From the NCBI GenBank assembly GCA_963809825.1, contig CAWELJ010000002.1, positions 558,001 through 622,000 of the forward strand: a stretch of 64,000 nt of DNA. Direction: 5' to 3'. Below, in pieces: positions 44,408 through 55,442 of the stretch (its first letter is position 1; every line of letters begins with the position of its first letter). Below the pieces are notes generated by a model that made no database searches, had not been told where the DNA came from, and saw nothing but the letters and a program-made list of their open reading frames with translations. Position numbers and translations under genes: made by a program. The stretch comes from Bog-473 sp963809825 (GTDB lineage: Bacteria > Actinomycetota > Acidimicrobiia > Acidimicrobiales > RAAP-2).

Positions 44408-45687
44408 GCCGGGCGGGACCGCGTGCACTGGCCCGCGTCGAGGGTGGCGAGGCGGGCCGCCACGAGCGCACAACGCGGGTCGGCGTCCGGCATGGCCTCG
44501 AGCGCGCACTCCGCGATGTACGCATCGTCGGGCAGGGCCGAACTGAGCGAGAACAGGTTTCCGGCCTCCCCGCCACCGAGCACGGCCCGGCGGACCGCGA
44601 CGTCGATGTAGCGGCGGGTCTCCTCAATCCCCCAGGCGGTCGACCGGGTGAGGAACGGCGCCTCGTACGCACGCACCGCCGCCTCGACCTGCCCCGCGGC
44701 GAGCGCGGCGAGCAGCGTGACGTGGTCGGCCGCGACGGGGCCGGCCAGCCGGTAGGGACGGCTCTGCAGCCGCTCGCCGATCACCCGGCGCACGTGGGAC
44801 AGCTCGACCCTCACCGTGACCGGGTTCACCGGGCGCTCCCCGTGCAGCTCGTCGACCAGCTCGGCCAGGCTCATCCCCTCGGGGTGCAGAGCCAGGACCG
44901 CGACGATCTCCACCTGGCGCGGCGACAGGGCGAGCGGCACTCCGCCGAGGAGCACCCGGCCGGGGCCCATGGCGGCGATCTCCAGGGTCGCGTCCGCACC
45001 GGGTCCGCCACCGGGCCTCTCCCCCCGGGCGGGTGACCGGGCCGCCAGGTCCATCTGGACGATGCGGGCGAGCGCAGTCACCGTGGCCAGGGCCAGGGGC
45101 GATGACCTCTCCCACGTCGTCGAGAGGTCGAGCACGCCGCAGGGTCGGTCGGAGCCGGCGGGCATGATGGGAGCGGAGTAGCAGACCCAGTCGTGGACCA
45201 TGGGCAGGAAGTGCTCGGCGGAGAACACGCTGGCCGGCGTGGCCTCCCGCAAGGCCAGGGTGAGCGCGTTGGTCCCCACCGCCGGTTCGTCCCAGTCACC
45301 GCCGGGGACGAACGCCACCTCGTGCGCCTTGCGCTCCATGTCCCGGCTGGCCGAGGTCCACACGATGACGCCGTCGGCGTCGGTGAGCGCCGCCACGAAG
45401 TCGCCGTCATGGGCCACGTCGGCCACGTCGCGCTCGACGCACGCGAACGACTGGGCCATCGGGCTGTCACGCCAAGTGGCCACCGCGTCGTCGTTGACGG
45501 GTGCGGCGTCGCGTCCGCTGGGGACGGTGTCGACCGACCGGCACCACGAGGCCAGAATCTCCGATCGCACCGAGCGCGGCCGACGGTGCCGGACGACGAA
45601 GGCGTCCCAGTCCCGCTCGGCGGTCCTTCGGTCGGCGGGAGGCGGCGTGCGCCCGTTGCTCCCGACCTGCTCGGCCTTCGACCGCAT
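44401..45687 (-). CDS. GAF-domain transcriptional regulator of aldehyde dehydrogenase
   Basis: A 428-residue protein from ATG 45687, preceded by GGGGGAGGTG; the ATG at 45741 adds 18 poorly supported residues. N-terminal 'RSEILASWCRSVDTVPSGRD' and a GAF domain (about 75-220) are as in AcoR-type activators. There is no sigma-54 AAA domain; instead a winged-helix-like C-terminus ('LSPRQVEIVAVLALHPEGMS') probably binds DNA. It is divergent from the aldehyde dehydrogenase-DUF779 pair, a common actinobacterial arrangement, and is probably its regulator. Confidence 0.8.
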   Translation of the reverse strand: MRSKAEQVGSNGRTPPPADRRTAERDWDAFVVRHRRPRSVRSEILASWCRSVDTVPSGRDAAPVNDDAVATWRDSPMAQSFACVERDVADVAHDGDFVAALTDADGVIVWTSASRDMERKAHEVAFVPGGDWDEPAVGTNALTLALREATPASVFSAEHFLPMVHDWVCYSAPIMPAGSDRPCGVLDLSTTWERSSPLALATVTALARIVQMDLAARSPARGERPGGGPGADATLEIAAMGPGRVLLGGVPLALSPRQVEIVAVLALHPEGMSLAELVDELHGERPVNPVTVRVELSHVRRVIGERLQSRPYRLAGPVAADHVTLLAALAAGQVEAAVRAYEAPFLTRSTAWGIEETRRYIDVAVRRAVLGGGEAGNLFSLSSALPDDAYIAECALEAMPDADPRCALVAARLATLDAGQCTRSRPAQ

Positions 45688-45839
45688 CTCACCTCCCCCT
45701 CGGGGGACCCACGGGGCCAACGTTTTCCCAACGCCCGTCACGTCATCCTAAGGGTGGGGAGGACCGAATTGGCCCTCGACCAGGCAAAAAGGGACCAAAG
45801 ACCCTACGGAGAATTGAGAGCCAAGGAGACGGGAGCGCC

Positions 45840-47367
<1,528 letters not shown>

Positions 47368-47371
47368 GCCG

Positions 47372-47779
47372 ATGGCGGCGCCGCGTGTCGACATCACCCC
47401 GACGCCGCGGCGGCGCTGGTCCGCCGGCTGGTGGAGCAGCACGGCCCGCTGCTGTTCCACCAGTCCGGCGGGTGCTGCGACGGCTCGAGCCCCGATGTGC
47501 TACCCGCGAGACGAGTTCCGTGTCGGCGAGCGCGAGGTGTACCTCGGTGAGGTGGCCGGGCAGCCCTTCTACATGGGAGGGGAGCAGTTCGAGTACTGGG
47601 CCCACACCCATCTCACCGTCGACGTCGTCCCGGGGCGGGGAAGCGGGTTCTCGCTCGAGGCCCCCGAGGGCGTGCGCTTCCTCATCCGGTGCCGCCTCTT
47701 CACCGACGAGGAAGCGTCGGAGCTGCGCACGGCCGGGCCGCCGCCGACGGGAAGTCGGCACGAGCAGGCCTCGCCGTAG
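47372..47779 (+). pseudogene. DUF779 family protein with two compensating frameshifts
   Basis: A protein of about 135 residues. Between about 47398 (one base missing) and 47492 (one base extra) the true frame reads 'LVRRLVEQHGPLLFHQSGGC' and on to a Cys-rich 'CCDGSSPMCYP'. Outside that tract the frame is intact: 'YLGEVAGQPFYMGGEQFEYW' and 'HTHLTVDVVPGRGSGFSLEA'. DUF779 genes almost always sit directly after ExaC-type aldehyde dehydrogenases, as here (four bases apart). Function unknown; perhaps metal-binding. Confidence 0.8.
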
Positions 47780-47895
47780 AGGCCGCTCACCGGGGAGCCC
47801 GGGGGCGGAGCCGCATCCCCACCCTGGGCAGCACCGGACGAGGGGCACGACGCCGGCGCCGAGGGGAGGGGCGGCACCGGCGTCGTATCGGTGGC

Positions 47896-49087
47896 TCAGT
47901 GCAGCAGCTGGAGCGAGTTGTTCCCGTCGTCGACGAAGAGAACCCCCTGGCCTCCCGGCGCGATGGTCAGGCCGAAGAGGTCACCACCCGAGTTGCCCGG
48001 GTCGAACTGCGTCGTGGCGAACTGGAAGCCCCAGGGTGAGACCTCGACGCCGTTGCCGTTGCCCCCGTTCACCGTGATCAGGTCGCCGTTGGGTGCCAGC
48101 GTCAGGCCGAGCGGGCCCATGAGCTGGTTCCCCTGGGTCACCGTGAGGCCGCCGCCGGTCGCCGGGAAGAACCGGAAGACGGCGAAGGGGATGGCGGCGA
48201 TCCGGCTGTGCACCGTGTCCGCCACGTAGAGCGTGCCGTTGCGCCCGAGGGCCACGCCGGTCGGCCCGAGACGAGGGCCGTGGGGTCGAGCTCCTCGGCG
48301 AACCCCGTGCCGATCGCCCGCGAGGCGACGAGGACCGGCGCCCGTCCCGGCGGCATCACGACACTCAGTCGCAGGACCGTGCCCTGGTTCACGGGGCTGT
48401 CGGGTGCGGCGCCGCTCAGGCCGTTGAGCACGTTGGTGACGAAGAGGTCGGCGAAGCCACCGAACTGGGCCGACTGTCATGTCCCACGGACCGTTGATCC
48501 CGTTCCCGGCCCACGTCTCGACCGGGACGCCGTGGCTGTTCAAGCACGATGAGGCATCCCGGCTCGGGGGTGCCGGTGCCGCCGTCGGTGACCGGGAGGC
48601 TGCCGACGACGACGTAGCCGTCGTTGAGCACGACCAGCGCGGTGGTGAGGCCGACGCCGCCGGGGCAGGCCCCGGGCAGGCTGTTGGGGTCGAGCTGCGC
48701 GAACTGGCTCACCTGGCCGCCCGGTGAGATCTCCATGAGGGTGGTCCCGGTGCCCTGCAGGTTGGAGCTCGCGTTGAAGTTGCTGACGAGCGTGTCCCCA
48801 CGAACCAGGTTGCCCGTGCTGAAGGGGACGTTGGCGATTCCGTAGGGGTTGACGTCGCCGTTGGCCGGCAGCGTCGAGGCGATCTGGGTCACCGTCGAGA
48901 AGTGCGACAGGAACGGCGGCGGTGCGGCCCCGGCGGGCGCGGCGGTCACGCCCGCTGCAACCAGTGCGACCGCGGCGGCGGTCCCGAGGCCGAGCCTCCG
49001 CAGAGCTCGGGAGGCCGATGCCCGTCGGCATCGGGTGATGATGGCAGCGGCGTGGGCCCGAGGGGTCCGTGTGGCGTGTCCCGGCAT
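47896..49087 (-). pseudogene. Secreted NHL/SMP-30-like beta-propeller protein with three frameshifts
   Basis: A signal peptide ('LGTAAAVALVAAGVTAAPAG', start about 49087) is followed by beta-propeller repeats: 'PYGIANVPFSTGNLVRGDTL', 'GPTGVALGRNGTLYVADTV', 'GPLGLTLAPNGDLITVNGG' and 'LFGLTIAPGGQGVLFVDDG'. Frame changes occur near 48542, 48474 and 48270. Joined, they give about 395 residues. Probably an exported sugar- or ligand-binding propeller. It belongs to the same indel-rich tract as the aldehyde dehydrogenase. Confidence 0.75.
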
Positions 49088-49199
49088 GGCGAATCGCTCC
49101 TTCCATTGCGCGCCCGTTGGCGTTCAACGAACCGCCCCCTCCCGTGGGGTTACGGATGCGCCGGCCCGTCGGATTGGCCCGGGGGTAACGTCGCAGGCC

Positions 49200-49545
49200 A
49201 TGGACGTCGAGGTTGCCTTCATCGGCGTGCCCGTGTCGGAGCTCCCGACCGGCACGCGATTTCTACGAGCGCCTCTTCGGCCGGCCGGCCGACGTCGTGG
49301 TGCACGAGAACGAGGAGATGTGGCGCCTGTCCGACGCGGCCTGGCTCTACGTCGTCGTTGACCCGGGGCGGGCCGGTCGCGCCCTGGCGATGCTCTCGGT
49401 CGGCGATCTCGACGCCACGCTCGCCGAACTGGCCGGCCGGGGCATCCGTCCGGACAGGTCGGAGGAATATCCGGGTCCCTCCCGCAAGGCGACGGTCCTC
49501 GACCCCGACGGCAACTCGGTGGCCGTCGGGCAGATTCCCGCCTAG
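49200..49545 (+). pseudogene. VOC (glyoxalase-fold) protein with one frameshift
   Basis: ATG 49200 opens 'MDVEVAFIGVPVSELPT' and, after one extra G near 49251, the frame resumes with 'ARDFYERLFGRPADVVVHEN' and ends 'ATVLDPDGNSVAVGQIPA'. Joined length about 114 residues, normal for the family. The stop shares a CTAG with the stop of the convergent methyltransferase gene. It marks the right end of the indel-rich tract. Confidence 0.8.
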
Positions 49546-50309
49546 ACCTCGTCGGCCCGCCCACCCGCCTTCTCCCACACCGAGATGTGGCTCCTGCTGT
49601 CACCCGTGAACGGCGAACGGTCCCAGTCCGCCCAGCGCTGGCGGAGCGTCATCCCGGCCAGTCGCGCCATCAGGTCGAGCTCGGACGGCCACACGGAGCG
49701 GAACGGCGCCGAGAAGGTCTCGATCACGTTGCCGGTGACCCAGTAGTGGTGTGAGACGACGCGCTGGGTCGCGACGTCGTACTCGTCGAAGCCGAGGTGG
49801 GTTGGCGTGACGGCGAAGGCCCGGACCGTGTTCCCCGGCGGCAGGCGCCGGAGCTCGGGGATCACGACCTCAATCACGAAGCAGCCGCCCGGTTCGAGGT
49901 GGGCGGCCGCGTTCGCGAAGCAGGCGACCTGCTCGTCCTGCGTCGTCAGGTTCATGATGGTGTTGCGCACCAGGTAGACGAGCCTGAAGGATCCGGCCCT
50001 TCCATCCACCGCCTTCGTGGCGAAGTCGCCGATCGTGACATCGACGGCGTCTGCACCCGGGTACCGGCGGAGCTGCTCGACCATGTCGGCAGACAGCTCG
50101 ATGCCGTGCACACGTACGCCGCGGCGGCTAAGTGGCAGCGCGAGGCGGCCGGTGCCGACGCCGAACTCGAGGGCGGTGGGCGCCGGGCCGGCACCGGTCA
50201 GGCCGGCGAGGAAGTCCACGGCGGGATCGACGACGGCCGGCTCGAAGAGGTGGGGCCACCGCGTCTCGTACTCCTGGGCGATCCGCCCCGTGAACGTGTT
50301 CTCCGGCAC
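49542..50309 (-). CDS. Class I SAM-dependent methyltransferase
   Basis: A 255-residue protein with SAM motif I 'ALEFGVGTGRLALPLSRRGV' near 45-64, 'VHGIELSADMVEQLRR' and 'HLEPGGCFVIEVVIPELRRL'. A type 11/25 methyltransferase acting on a small molecule. Its stop overlaps the convergent VOC stop in a CTAG. It is downstream of the ABC exporter operon on the same strand. Substrate unknown. Confidence 0.86.
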   Translation of the reverse strand: MPENTFTGRIAQEYETRWPHLFEPAVVDPAVDFLAGLTGAGPAPTALEFGVGTGRLALPLSRRGVRVHGIELSADMVEQLRRYPGADAVDVTIGDFATKAVDGRAGSFRLVYLVRNTIMNLTTQDEQVACFANAAAHLEPGGCFVIEVVIPELRRLPPGNTVRAFAVTPTHLGFDEYDVATQRVVSHHYWVTGNVIETFSAPFRSVWPSELDLMARLAGMTLRQRWADWDRSPFTGDSRSHISVWEKAGGRADEV

Positions 50310-50366
50310 CGGACCATGGTGCCAGGGCCCGCGCGGGCGCGTCCCGTGAGGTCGGGGTGTGTGCTC

Positions 50367-52298
50367 CTACGCCGCGTGCGACTGGGTGATCCAGGTCTGG
50401 TACATCTCGGCGTAGTGCCCGCCCAGCGCCACCAGCTCGCTGTGCGAGCCCACCTCGAGCAGGCGCCCGTCGCCGACAACCACAATGCGGTCGGCCCGCA
50501 TGGCGGTGGAGAGACGGTGGGCGATCAGCACGGCGGTCCGCCCCTCGAGCAGCACGTCGAGCGCCGCCTCCACCATCGTCTCGGACTTGAGGTCCAGGTT
50601 CGACGTGGCCTCGTCGAGCACGAGCACCCGGGGCTCGGCCATGAAGGCCCGCCCCAGCGCGATGAGCTGGCGCTCGCCCGAGGACAGCGACTGGCCCCGC
50701 TCGTGGACCGGGGTGTCGAGACCGTAGGGGAGCCGGTGCACGAGCTCGCCCAGGCCGACCTGGTGCACGGCGTTCCACACCTCGTCGTCGGGCGCGCCCG
50801 GCCGGGCGAAGGCGATGTTGTCCCTGATGGTGCCGGCGAAGAGGAACGGCTCCTGGGGCACGACGCCCAGCTGGCTGCGCAGCGAGGAGAGCGTCACGTG
50901 GGCGAGATCGAACCCGTCGATGAGCACCCGGCCCTCCGTGGGGTCGTAGAAGCGCGTCACCAGCTTGGCCATCGTCGACTTGCCCGCGCCGGTGGCGCCC
51001 ACGAACGCCACCGTCTCGCCGGGCGCGATCGTGAGGTCGACGTCGAACAGCACCGGCACGGCCGGGTCGTAGCCGAAGGAGACGTGGTCGAAGCGGATCT
51101 CGCCGCGGATCTGCGGCAACTCGACCGCGTCGCGCGCCTCGAGCACCGACGGCTCGTTCTCGAGCAGGCCTTGCAACTTGAACACCGACGCCCGGCCCTG
51201 CTGGAAGGTGTTGTACTGCTGCACGAGCAGCTGGATTGGTGAGAAGAACCGGTTCACGTAGAGGAAGAACGCGGTCAGCTGTCCGAGGTTGATCTCCTGC
51301 GGGTGGTGCAGGTACATCGCCCCGCCGATGCCCAGGATGAGCACCTGGCCGAAGACGCTGATCACCTGCGACCCGGGGCCGTAGACGCCGTTGATGCGGC
51401 CCGTGTAGTTGTTGGCGTCGCGATAGGAGCCGACGATGTCGCGGTGGGTCTCCACGTTGTAGCGCTGCCGGTTGTGGGCGGTGACGATGCGCACGCCCTG
51501 CAGGCTCTCGGAGAGGTCGGCCAGCACCAGCGCGATGCCGTCGCGCACCTTGTCGTAGCCGCGCTCGGAGGCCCGCTTGAACCAGAGCGACATGATGACC
51601 AGCGGCGGCAGCACGGCGAAGACGGTGATCGCCGCCAGGGTCGCGTTGGTGGCGAACAAGAAGACCGTGATCACGACCATGGTCAGCCCCTGAATGGCGA
51701 ACTGGGCCAGGCCGTCCTGCAGCAGCTGCTGCAGGTTCTCGATGTCGCTCGTCATGCGGCTCATGACGACGCCCGCCTTCTCCTCGGTGAAGAAGTCGAG
51801 CGAGAGCCGCTGGAGGTGCCGGAACACCTTGATGCGCAGGTCGTTCATCACCCACGAGGCGAGCCGTCCGGTCACCCGCGCCTGGCCCCACTGTGCTCCA
51901 CCCGAGACGACGATGGAGACCAGGTACAGCAGGGCCATGGCGACGACGACCCCGTAGTCGTAGTGGGGCGGCGTCAGGCCGTGGTTGATGGCGTAGGAGA
52001 CCAGGCTCGGGCCCAGCTGGGTGAAGAGGGCGATGAGCCCGACGAGGAGCGCGGCCAGCGCGCACATGAGCGGGTACTCCATGAGCAGGCTGGTGAGCGA
52101 CAGCTTCTTGGACTCGTGCGACGACGGCAGCTGGGTGAAGACGGCGTCGGACTCGCCCCGTTCGCCTTCCTGAGCCAGCAGCACGTCGACGCCGTCCTGC
52201 AGCTCGTGCGGGATGCCGCCGAAGGGCAGCCCCGCCTGGGCCGCGCCCGGGGCGCCGCCGCCGCCCATAGGCGGACCGACTCCTCCTCCGCCGAACAT
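50367..52298 (-). CDS. ABC exporter half-transporter, second subunit (consensus Walker B)
   Basis: A 643-residue protein: a Gly-rich N-terminus, six transmembrane helices (about 75-360), then the nucleotide-binding domain (about 400-640). Walker A is 'VGATGAGKSTMAKLV', the signature is the unusual 'LSSGERQLIALGRA', and Walker B 'VLVLDEATSNLD' has the catalytic Glu. It pairs with the preceding gene, whose stop overlaps this start by one base, as a type IV (MDR-like) heterodimeric exporter. Substrate unknown; the MarR-type regulator suggests a drug or lipid-like toxic compound. Confidence 0.92.
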   Translation of the reverse strand: MFGGGGVGPPMGGGGAPGAAQAGLPFGGIPHELQDGVDVLLAQEGERGESDAVFTQLPSSHESKKLSLTSLLMEYPLMCALAALLVGLIALFTQLGPSLVSYAINHGLTPPHYDYGVVVAMALLYLVSIVVSGGAQWGQARVTGRLASWVMNDLRIKVFRHLQRLSLDFFTEEKAGVVMSRMTSDIENLQQLLQDGLAQFAIQGLTMVVITVFLFATNATLAAITVFAVLPPLVIMSLWFKRASERGYDKVRDGIALVLADLSESLQGVRIVTAHNRQRYNVETHRDIVGSYRDANNYTGRINGVYGPGSQVISVFGQVLILGIGGAMYLHHPQEINLGQLTAFFLYVNRFFSPIQLLVQQYNTFQQGRASVFKLQGLLENEPSVLEARDAVELPQIRGEIRFDHVSFGYDPAVPVLFDVDLTIAPGETVAFVGATGAGKSTMAKLVTRFYDPTEGRVLIDGFDLAHVTLSSLRSQLGVVPQEPFLFAGTIRDNIAFARPGAPDDEVWNAVHQVGLGELVHRLPYGLDTPVHERGQSLSSGERQLIALGRAFMAEPRVLVLDEATSNLDLKSETMVEAALDVLLEGRTAVLIAHRLSTAMRADRIVVVGDGRLLEVGSHSELVALGGHYAEMYQTWITQSHAA

Positions 52299-54316
52299 CA
52301 GAGGACGCCTCCCTCGGGCTCGAGGACGTCGTCGTCCAGCCCGAGGTCCTCGGTGCCGGCCGCGACCTCCTCGTCCGTCTGCTCCTCGCTGGCCGCCTGG
52401 GCGAGCACCTCGGCATAGAGCGGCGTCGAGGCGAGCAGCTCGGCGTGGGTGCCTTCCGCCACGATGCGGCCCTCGTCGAGCAGCACGACCCGGTCGGCCA
52501 GGCTGATGGTGGACAACCGGTGGGCGATGATGAGCGTGGTGCGCCCCTCCATGAGGACGCGCAGCGAGGAGTGGATGCGCTGCTCCACCTTGACGTCGAT
52601 GGCGCTGGTGGCGTCGTCGAGGATGAGGATGGGCGGGTTCACGAGCAGGGCCCTGGCGATGGCGATGCGCTGGCGCTGGCCGCCCGAGAGCGTGTAGCCC
52701 CGCTCGCCGACCACCGTGTCGTAGCCGTCGGACAGGCGCTTGATGAAGCCGGCTGCGCCGGCCGCCTCGGCTGCGGCCACCACTTCCTCCAGGGAGGCGT
52801 CCGGCCGCCCGTAGGCGATGTTGTCCCGGATCGAGACCGAAAAAAGGAAGGGCTCGTCGAGGACGACGCCGATGTTCGCCCGCAGGCTGGTGAGCGTGAG
52901 GTCGCGCACGTCGTGGCCGTCGACCCGCACCGTCCCGCCGGTCGCGTCGTAGAAGCGGGCCAAGACGCGGGCCACGGTGGACTTGCCGCTCCCGGTCCGG
53001 CCGACCAGGGCGATGGTCTCGCCGGGGTGCAGGTGCAGGTTGAAGTCGCGCAGGATCTCGCGGGGGCCGTCGCCCTCCTTCGAGAGCAGGCTGTCGTCGG
53101 CATAGGCGAAGGACACGCCGTCGAACTCCACGTCACCGCTGCTGTCGACGAGGTCGACGGCGTCGGGGCGGTCGACGATGGTCGGCACCTCGTCGAGGAT
53201 CTCGTAAATCCGCTCGGCCGAGGCCGAGGCGCGCTGGCCCATCATGATGAGCATCCCCAGCATCATGAAGGGGGCCTGCATCATCACCAGGTAGAGGTTG
53301 AACGAAACGATGGAGGCGACCGGCAGGTGCTCGTGGATGACCATCCAGCCGCCGACGAGCAGGACCAGGACGAGGCCGACCTGGGAGAGGTTCTGCACCA
53401 GTGGGGCGAAGCGGGCGCGCAGGTCGGCGTCCTTGATGTAGGCCCACTGCACCCGGTCGGCGGCCGTGGCCAGTTGCCGCAGCTGCTGTTGCTCGGCGGC
53501 GAAGCTCCGCACCACGCGCACGCCGTTTACGTTCTCGTCGACGACGGTCGCGACCTCGGCCAGGCGGGCCTGGATGATCCACGAGACGGGGAACAGGGAC
53601 TTCCGCATCTTGACGCCCACGATGTAGATGAACGGCATCGATGCCATGGCGACGAACGCCAGCGGCACGCTGATGGAGAGCATGAAGGCGAAGGCGACGA
53701 CCGCGATGGAGCACTGCACGAGGATCATTGGCGCGAATGTGAGGTACATCTGCACGGAGCGGATGTCGGAGTTGGCCCGCGAGATCAGCTGTCCGGACTG
53801 CACGCGGTCGTAGAATGGGAAAGACATCCGCGTGAAGTGCTCGTAGAGGATGTTGCGCAGGTCGAACTCAATGGCATAGGCGACCTTGAAGAGGTTCGTG
53901 CGCGAGATGTAGCCGAAGACCCCGGTGAACAGCCCCAGCACCGCGATCAGCTCGACGTAGTTGTGGAGCGGTTGCGTCTTGTTGATGAGGGAGTTCGTGA
54001 TGCCGTTCTGGAGGATCTTGGGGATCCACACCTGAATGATGAGCCCGAGGAACGAGAAGATGAGCGCGCTGAAGAACTGCACCTTGTGTGCCAGCACGAT
54101 CGGCGCGGCCCGCTTGATCCACTTCTTCGAGCGATCGGGGTCGACCGTCGCCTTGGGCGCGGCGTAGCGGCTCATGACCCCCATGGGGACATAGGCCGCC
54201 AGCGGGAGCCGGCGCGCGCGCTCCTCGGTGTCGACCGCCCCGGAGACATCCCGGTCGCCGCCGTCGGGCCCCGTCCCCGCGCCCTCGCGGTCGAGCCGGT
54301 CTTCGGTCTTGCTCAC
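52298..54316 (-). CDS. ABC exporter half-transporter, first subunit (degenerate Walker B)
   Basis: A 672-residue protein: charged N-terminus, six transmembrane helices (about 75-380), then the ATPase domain. Walker A is 'VGRTGSGKSTVARVL', the signature is the canonical 'LSGGQRQRIAIARA', but Walker B ends 'ILILDDATSAID': Asp replaces the catalytic Glu. This is typical for the degenerate half of heterodimeric exporters such as TM287/288. The start overlaps the marR stop by four bases. Confidence 0.92.
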   Translation of the reverse strand: MSKTEDRLDREGAGTGPDGGDRDVSGAVDTEERARRLPLAAYVPMGVMSRYAAPKATVDPDRSKKWIKRAAPIVLAHKVQFFSALIFSFLGLIIQVWIPKILQNGITNSLINKTQPLHNYVELIAVLGLFTGVFGYISRTNLFKVAYAIEFDLRNILYEHFTRMSFPFYDRVQSGQLISRANSDIRSVQMYLTFAPMILVQCSIAVVAFAFMLSISVPLAFVAMASMPFIYIVGVKMRKSLFPVSWIIQARLAEVATVVDENVNGVRVVRSFAAEQQQLRQLATAADRVQWAYIKDADLRARFAPLVQNLSQVGLVLVLLVGGWMVIHEHLPVASIVSFNLYLVMMQAPFMMLGMLIMMGQRASASAERIYEILDEVPTIVDRPDAVDLVDSSGDVEFDGVSFAYADDSLLSKEGDGPREILRDFNLHLHPGETIALVGRTGSGKSTVARVLARFYDATGGTVRVDGHDVRDLTLTSLRANIGVVLDEPFLFSVSIRDNIAYGRPDASLEEVVAAAEAAGAAGFIKRLSDGYDTVVGERGYTLSGGQRQRIAIARALLVNPPILILDDATSAIDVKVEQRIHSSLRVLMEGRTTLIIAHRLSTISLADRVVLLDEGRIVAEGTHAELLASTPLYAEVLAQAASEEQTDEEVAAGTEDLGLDDDVLEPEGGVL

Positions 54317-54846
54317 CGCGAACCGCCCACCGGTGCCTGCCCGGCCGCTTCACCGGGTCCCTTGCGCGACTCGACCATCGCCCGGGCCCACAGCTCGAGC
54401 GAGCGCAGGGCCATCGCCTCGTCCTTGTCGTCGAGGTGCCCGGCGAGGGACACCAGGTAGTCGTCGACCGCCCGGTCGGCCTCGGCCAGCGTGCGCTCCC
54501 CGTCCTTGGTCAGGCGCAGCGCCACCCGGCGCCGGTCGGCGTCCTCCTGGCGGCGGTGGACCAGGCCGCGGGCGACCAGGCCGTCGATCAGGGCGGTGAT
54601 GGACGGCCGGCGCACGGCAAGCCGGTCGGCGAGGCCCGAGGCGGCGGCGGAGCCCTCGGCCAGTATCCCGAGCACCCGGTACTGCGGCAACGTCAGGTCC
54701 AGGCCCGCCAGCGCGACCTCGACCCGCTTCGAAAGCCAGGCCGCGACGCGGCCGTAGGTCCCCAGGACGGGGGGCGCGCCGGTGGCCCCTTTGCGGCGCG
54801 GGGCATCGGCGGTGGCGGGCGGGGAGGACACAGACACTTCGACCAT
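54313..54846 (-). CDS. MarR-family regulator of the ABC exporter
   Basis: A 177-residue winged-helix protein: 'LDLTLPQYRVLGILAEGSAA', recognition region 'LADRLAVRRPSITALIDGLV' and wing 'RRQEDADRRRVALRLTKDGE'. ATG 54846 is used; the longer open frame upstream is not supported. A perfect inverted repeat (54852-54868) begins five bases upstream of the start, so autorepression of the whole marR-ABC-ABC operon is likely. Ligand probably an exporter substrate. Confidence 0.9.
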   Translation of the reverse strand: MVEVSVSSPPATADAPRRKGATGAPPVLGTYGRVAAWLSKRVEVALAGLDLTLPQYRVLGILAEGSAAASGLADRLAVRRPSITALIDGLVARGLVHRRQEDADRRRVALRLTKDGERTLAEADRAVDDYLVSLAGHLDDKDEAMALRSLELWARAMVESRKGPGEAAGQAPVGGSR

Positions 54847-54851
54847 CTTAC

Positions 54852-54868
54852 AGTTAGAGACACTAACT
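54852..54868. promoter_or_regulatory. MarR operator palindrome
   Basis: AGTTAG-AGACA-CTAACT has perfect 6-base arms and a 5-base spacer, in an AT-rich island directly before marR. Arm and spacer sizes fit MarR-family sites. It would cover the promoter or the first transcribed bases of the operon. Confidence 0.7.
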
Positions 54869-54902
54869 ATGTGCGGCCACGCGCCGGCCGCCGGAGGCGC
54901 CG

Positions 54903-55343
54903 CTAGGCCCCCTGGGACCCCCACTCGGGGTCGAGCTGGCGCAGGAACAGCGCGCAGCGCTGCTCCTCGTCCCCCTCCCCGATGGCCCCGGCCGCGAGCT
55001 GGAGGGCGTGGAGCGAGCGCAGGAACCCCCGGTTCGACTCGTGGCGCCACCGGACGTAGCCCGAGCCGCGCCAGCCGGCCGCCCGCAGCGTGTCGAGCCC
55101 GCGGTGGTAGCCGACCCGGGCGAACGCGTACCGGTCGACCGGGTCGGTGGCGAGCTCGGCGAGGTCCGCCCACGCCTGCAGGCAGCGGGGGTCCCGGGCC
55201 GCCACCGCCGCCACCGCCTGCCGACGCCCGTCCGGCGGGAGGGACCGGGCCGCGTCGAGGGCGGCGGCCTCTTCGGGCGCGAGCGGATCGAGGACCGTCT
55301 CGGGGCTGGCGGACGTGAATTGCACGGGGTGCTCGGTAGTCAC
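54903..55343 (-). CDS. DUF3151 family protein
   Basis: A 146-residue helical protein. 'DRYAFARVGYHRGLDTLRAA' and 'NRGFLRSLHALQLAAGAIGE', with the end 'CALFLRQLDPEWG', match the actinobacterial DUF3151 family. GTG start. Function unknown; the fold is probably TPR-like helices. It lies upstream of marR on the same strand but is separated by the operator region, so it is likely a separate unit. Confidence 0.86.
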   Translation of the reverse strand: MTTEHPVQFTSASPETVLDPLAPEEAAALDAARSLPPDGRRQAVAAVAARDPRCLQAWADLAELATDPVDRYAFARVGYHRGLDTLRAAGWRGSGYVRWRHESNRGFLRSLHALQLAAGAIGEGDEEQRCALFLRQLDPEWGSQGA

Positions 55344-55442
55344 CTCACCATGTTAGGAGTGCCTGTCCCGGAACGGTCGGGCGCCGCCGGCACGTCGGCG
55401 CGGAATGTCGGACCAGAAAGTCCCCGCTGTACTGTTCGCGCC

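Noticed and set aside
52445..54460. A 671-codon plus-strand frame opposite the ABC exporter
   Set aside because: Antisense shadow of the transporter gene, low-complexity composition, no ribosome site or motif.
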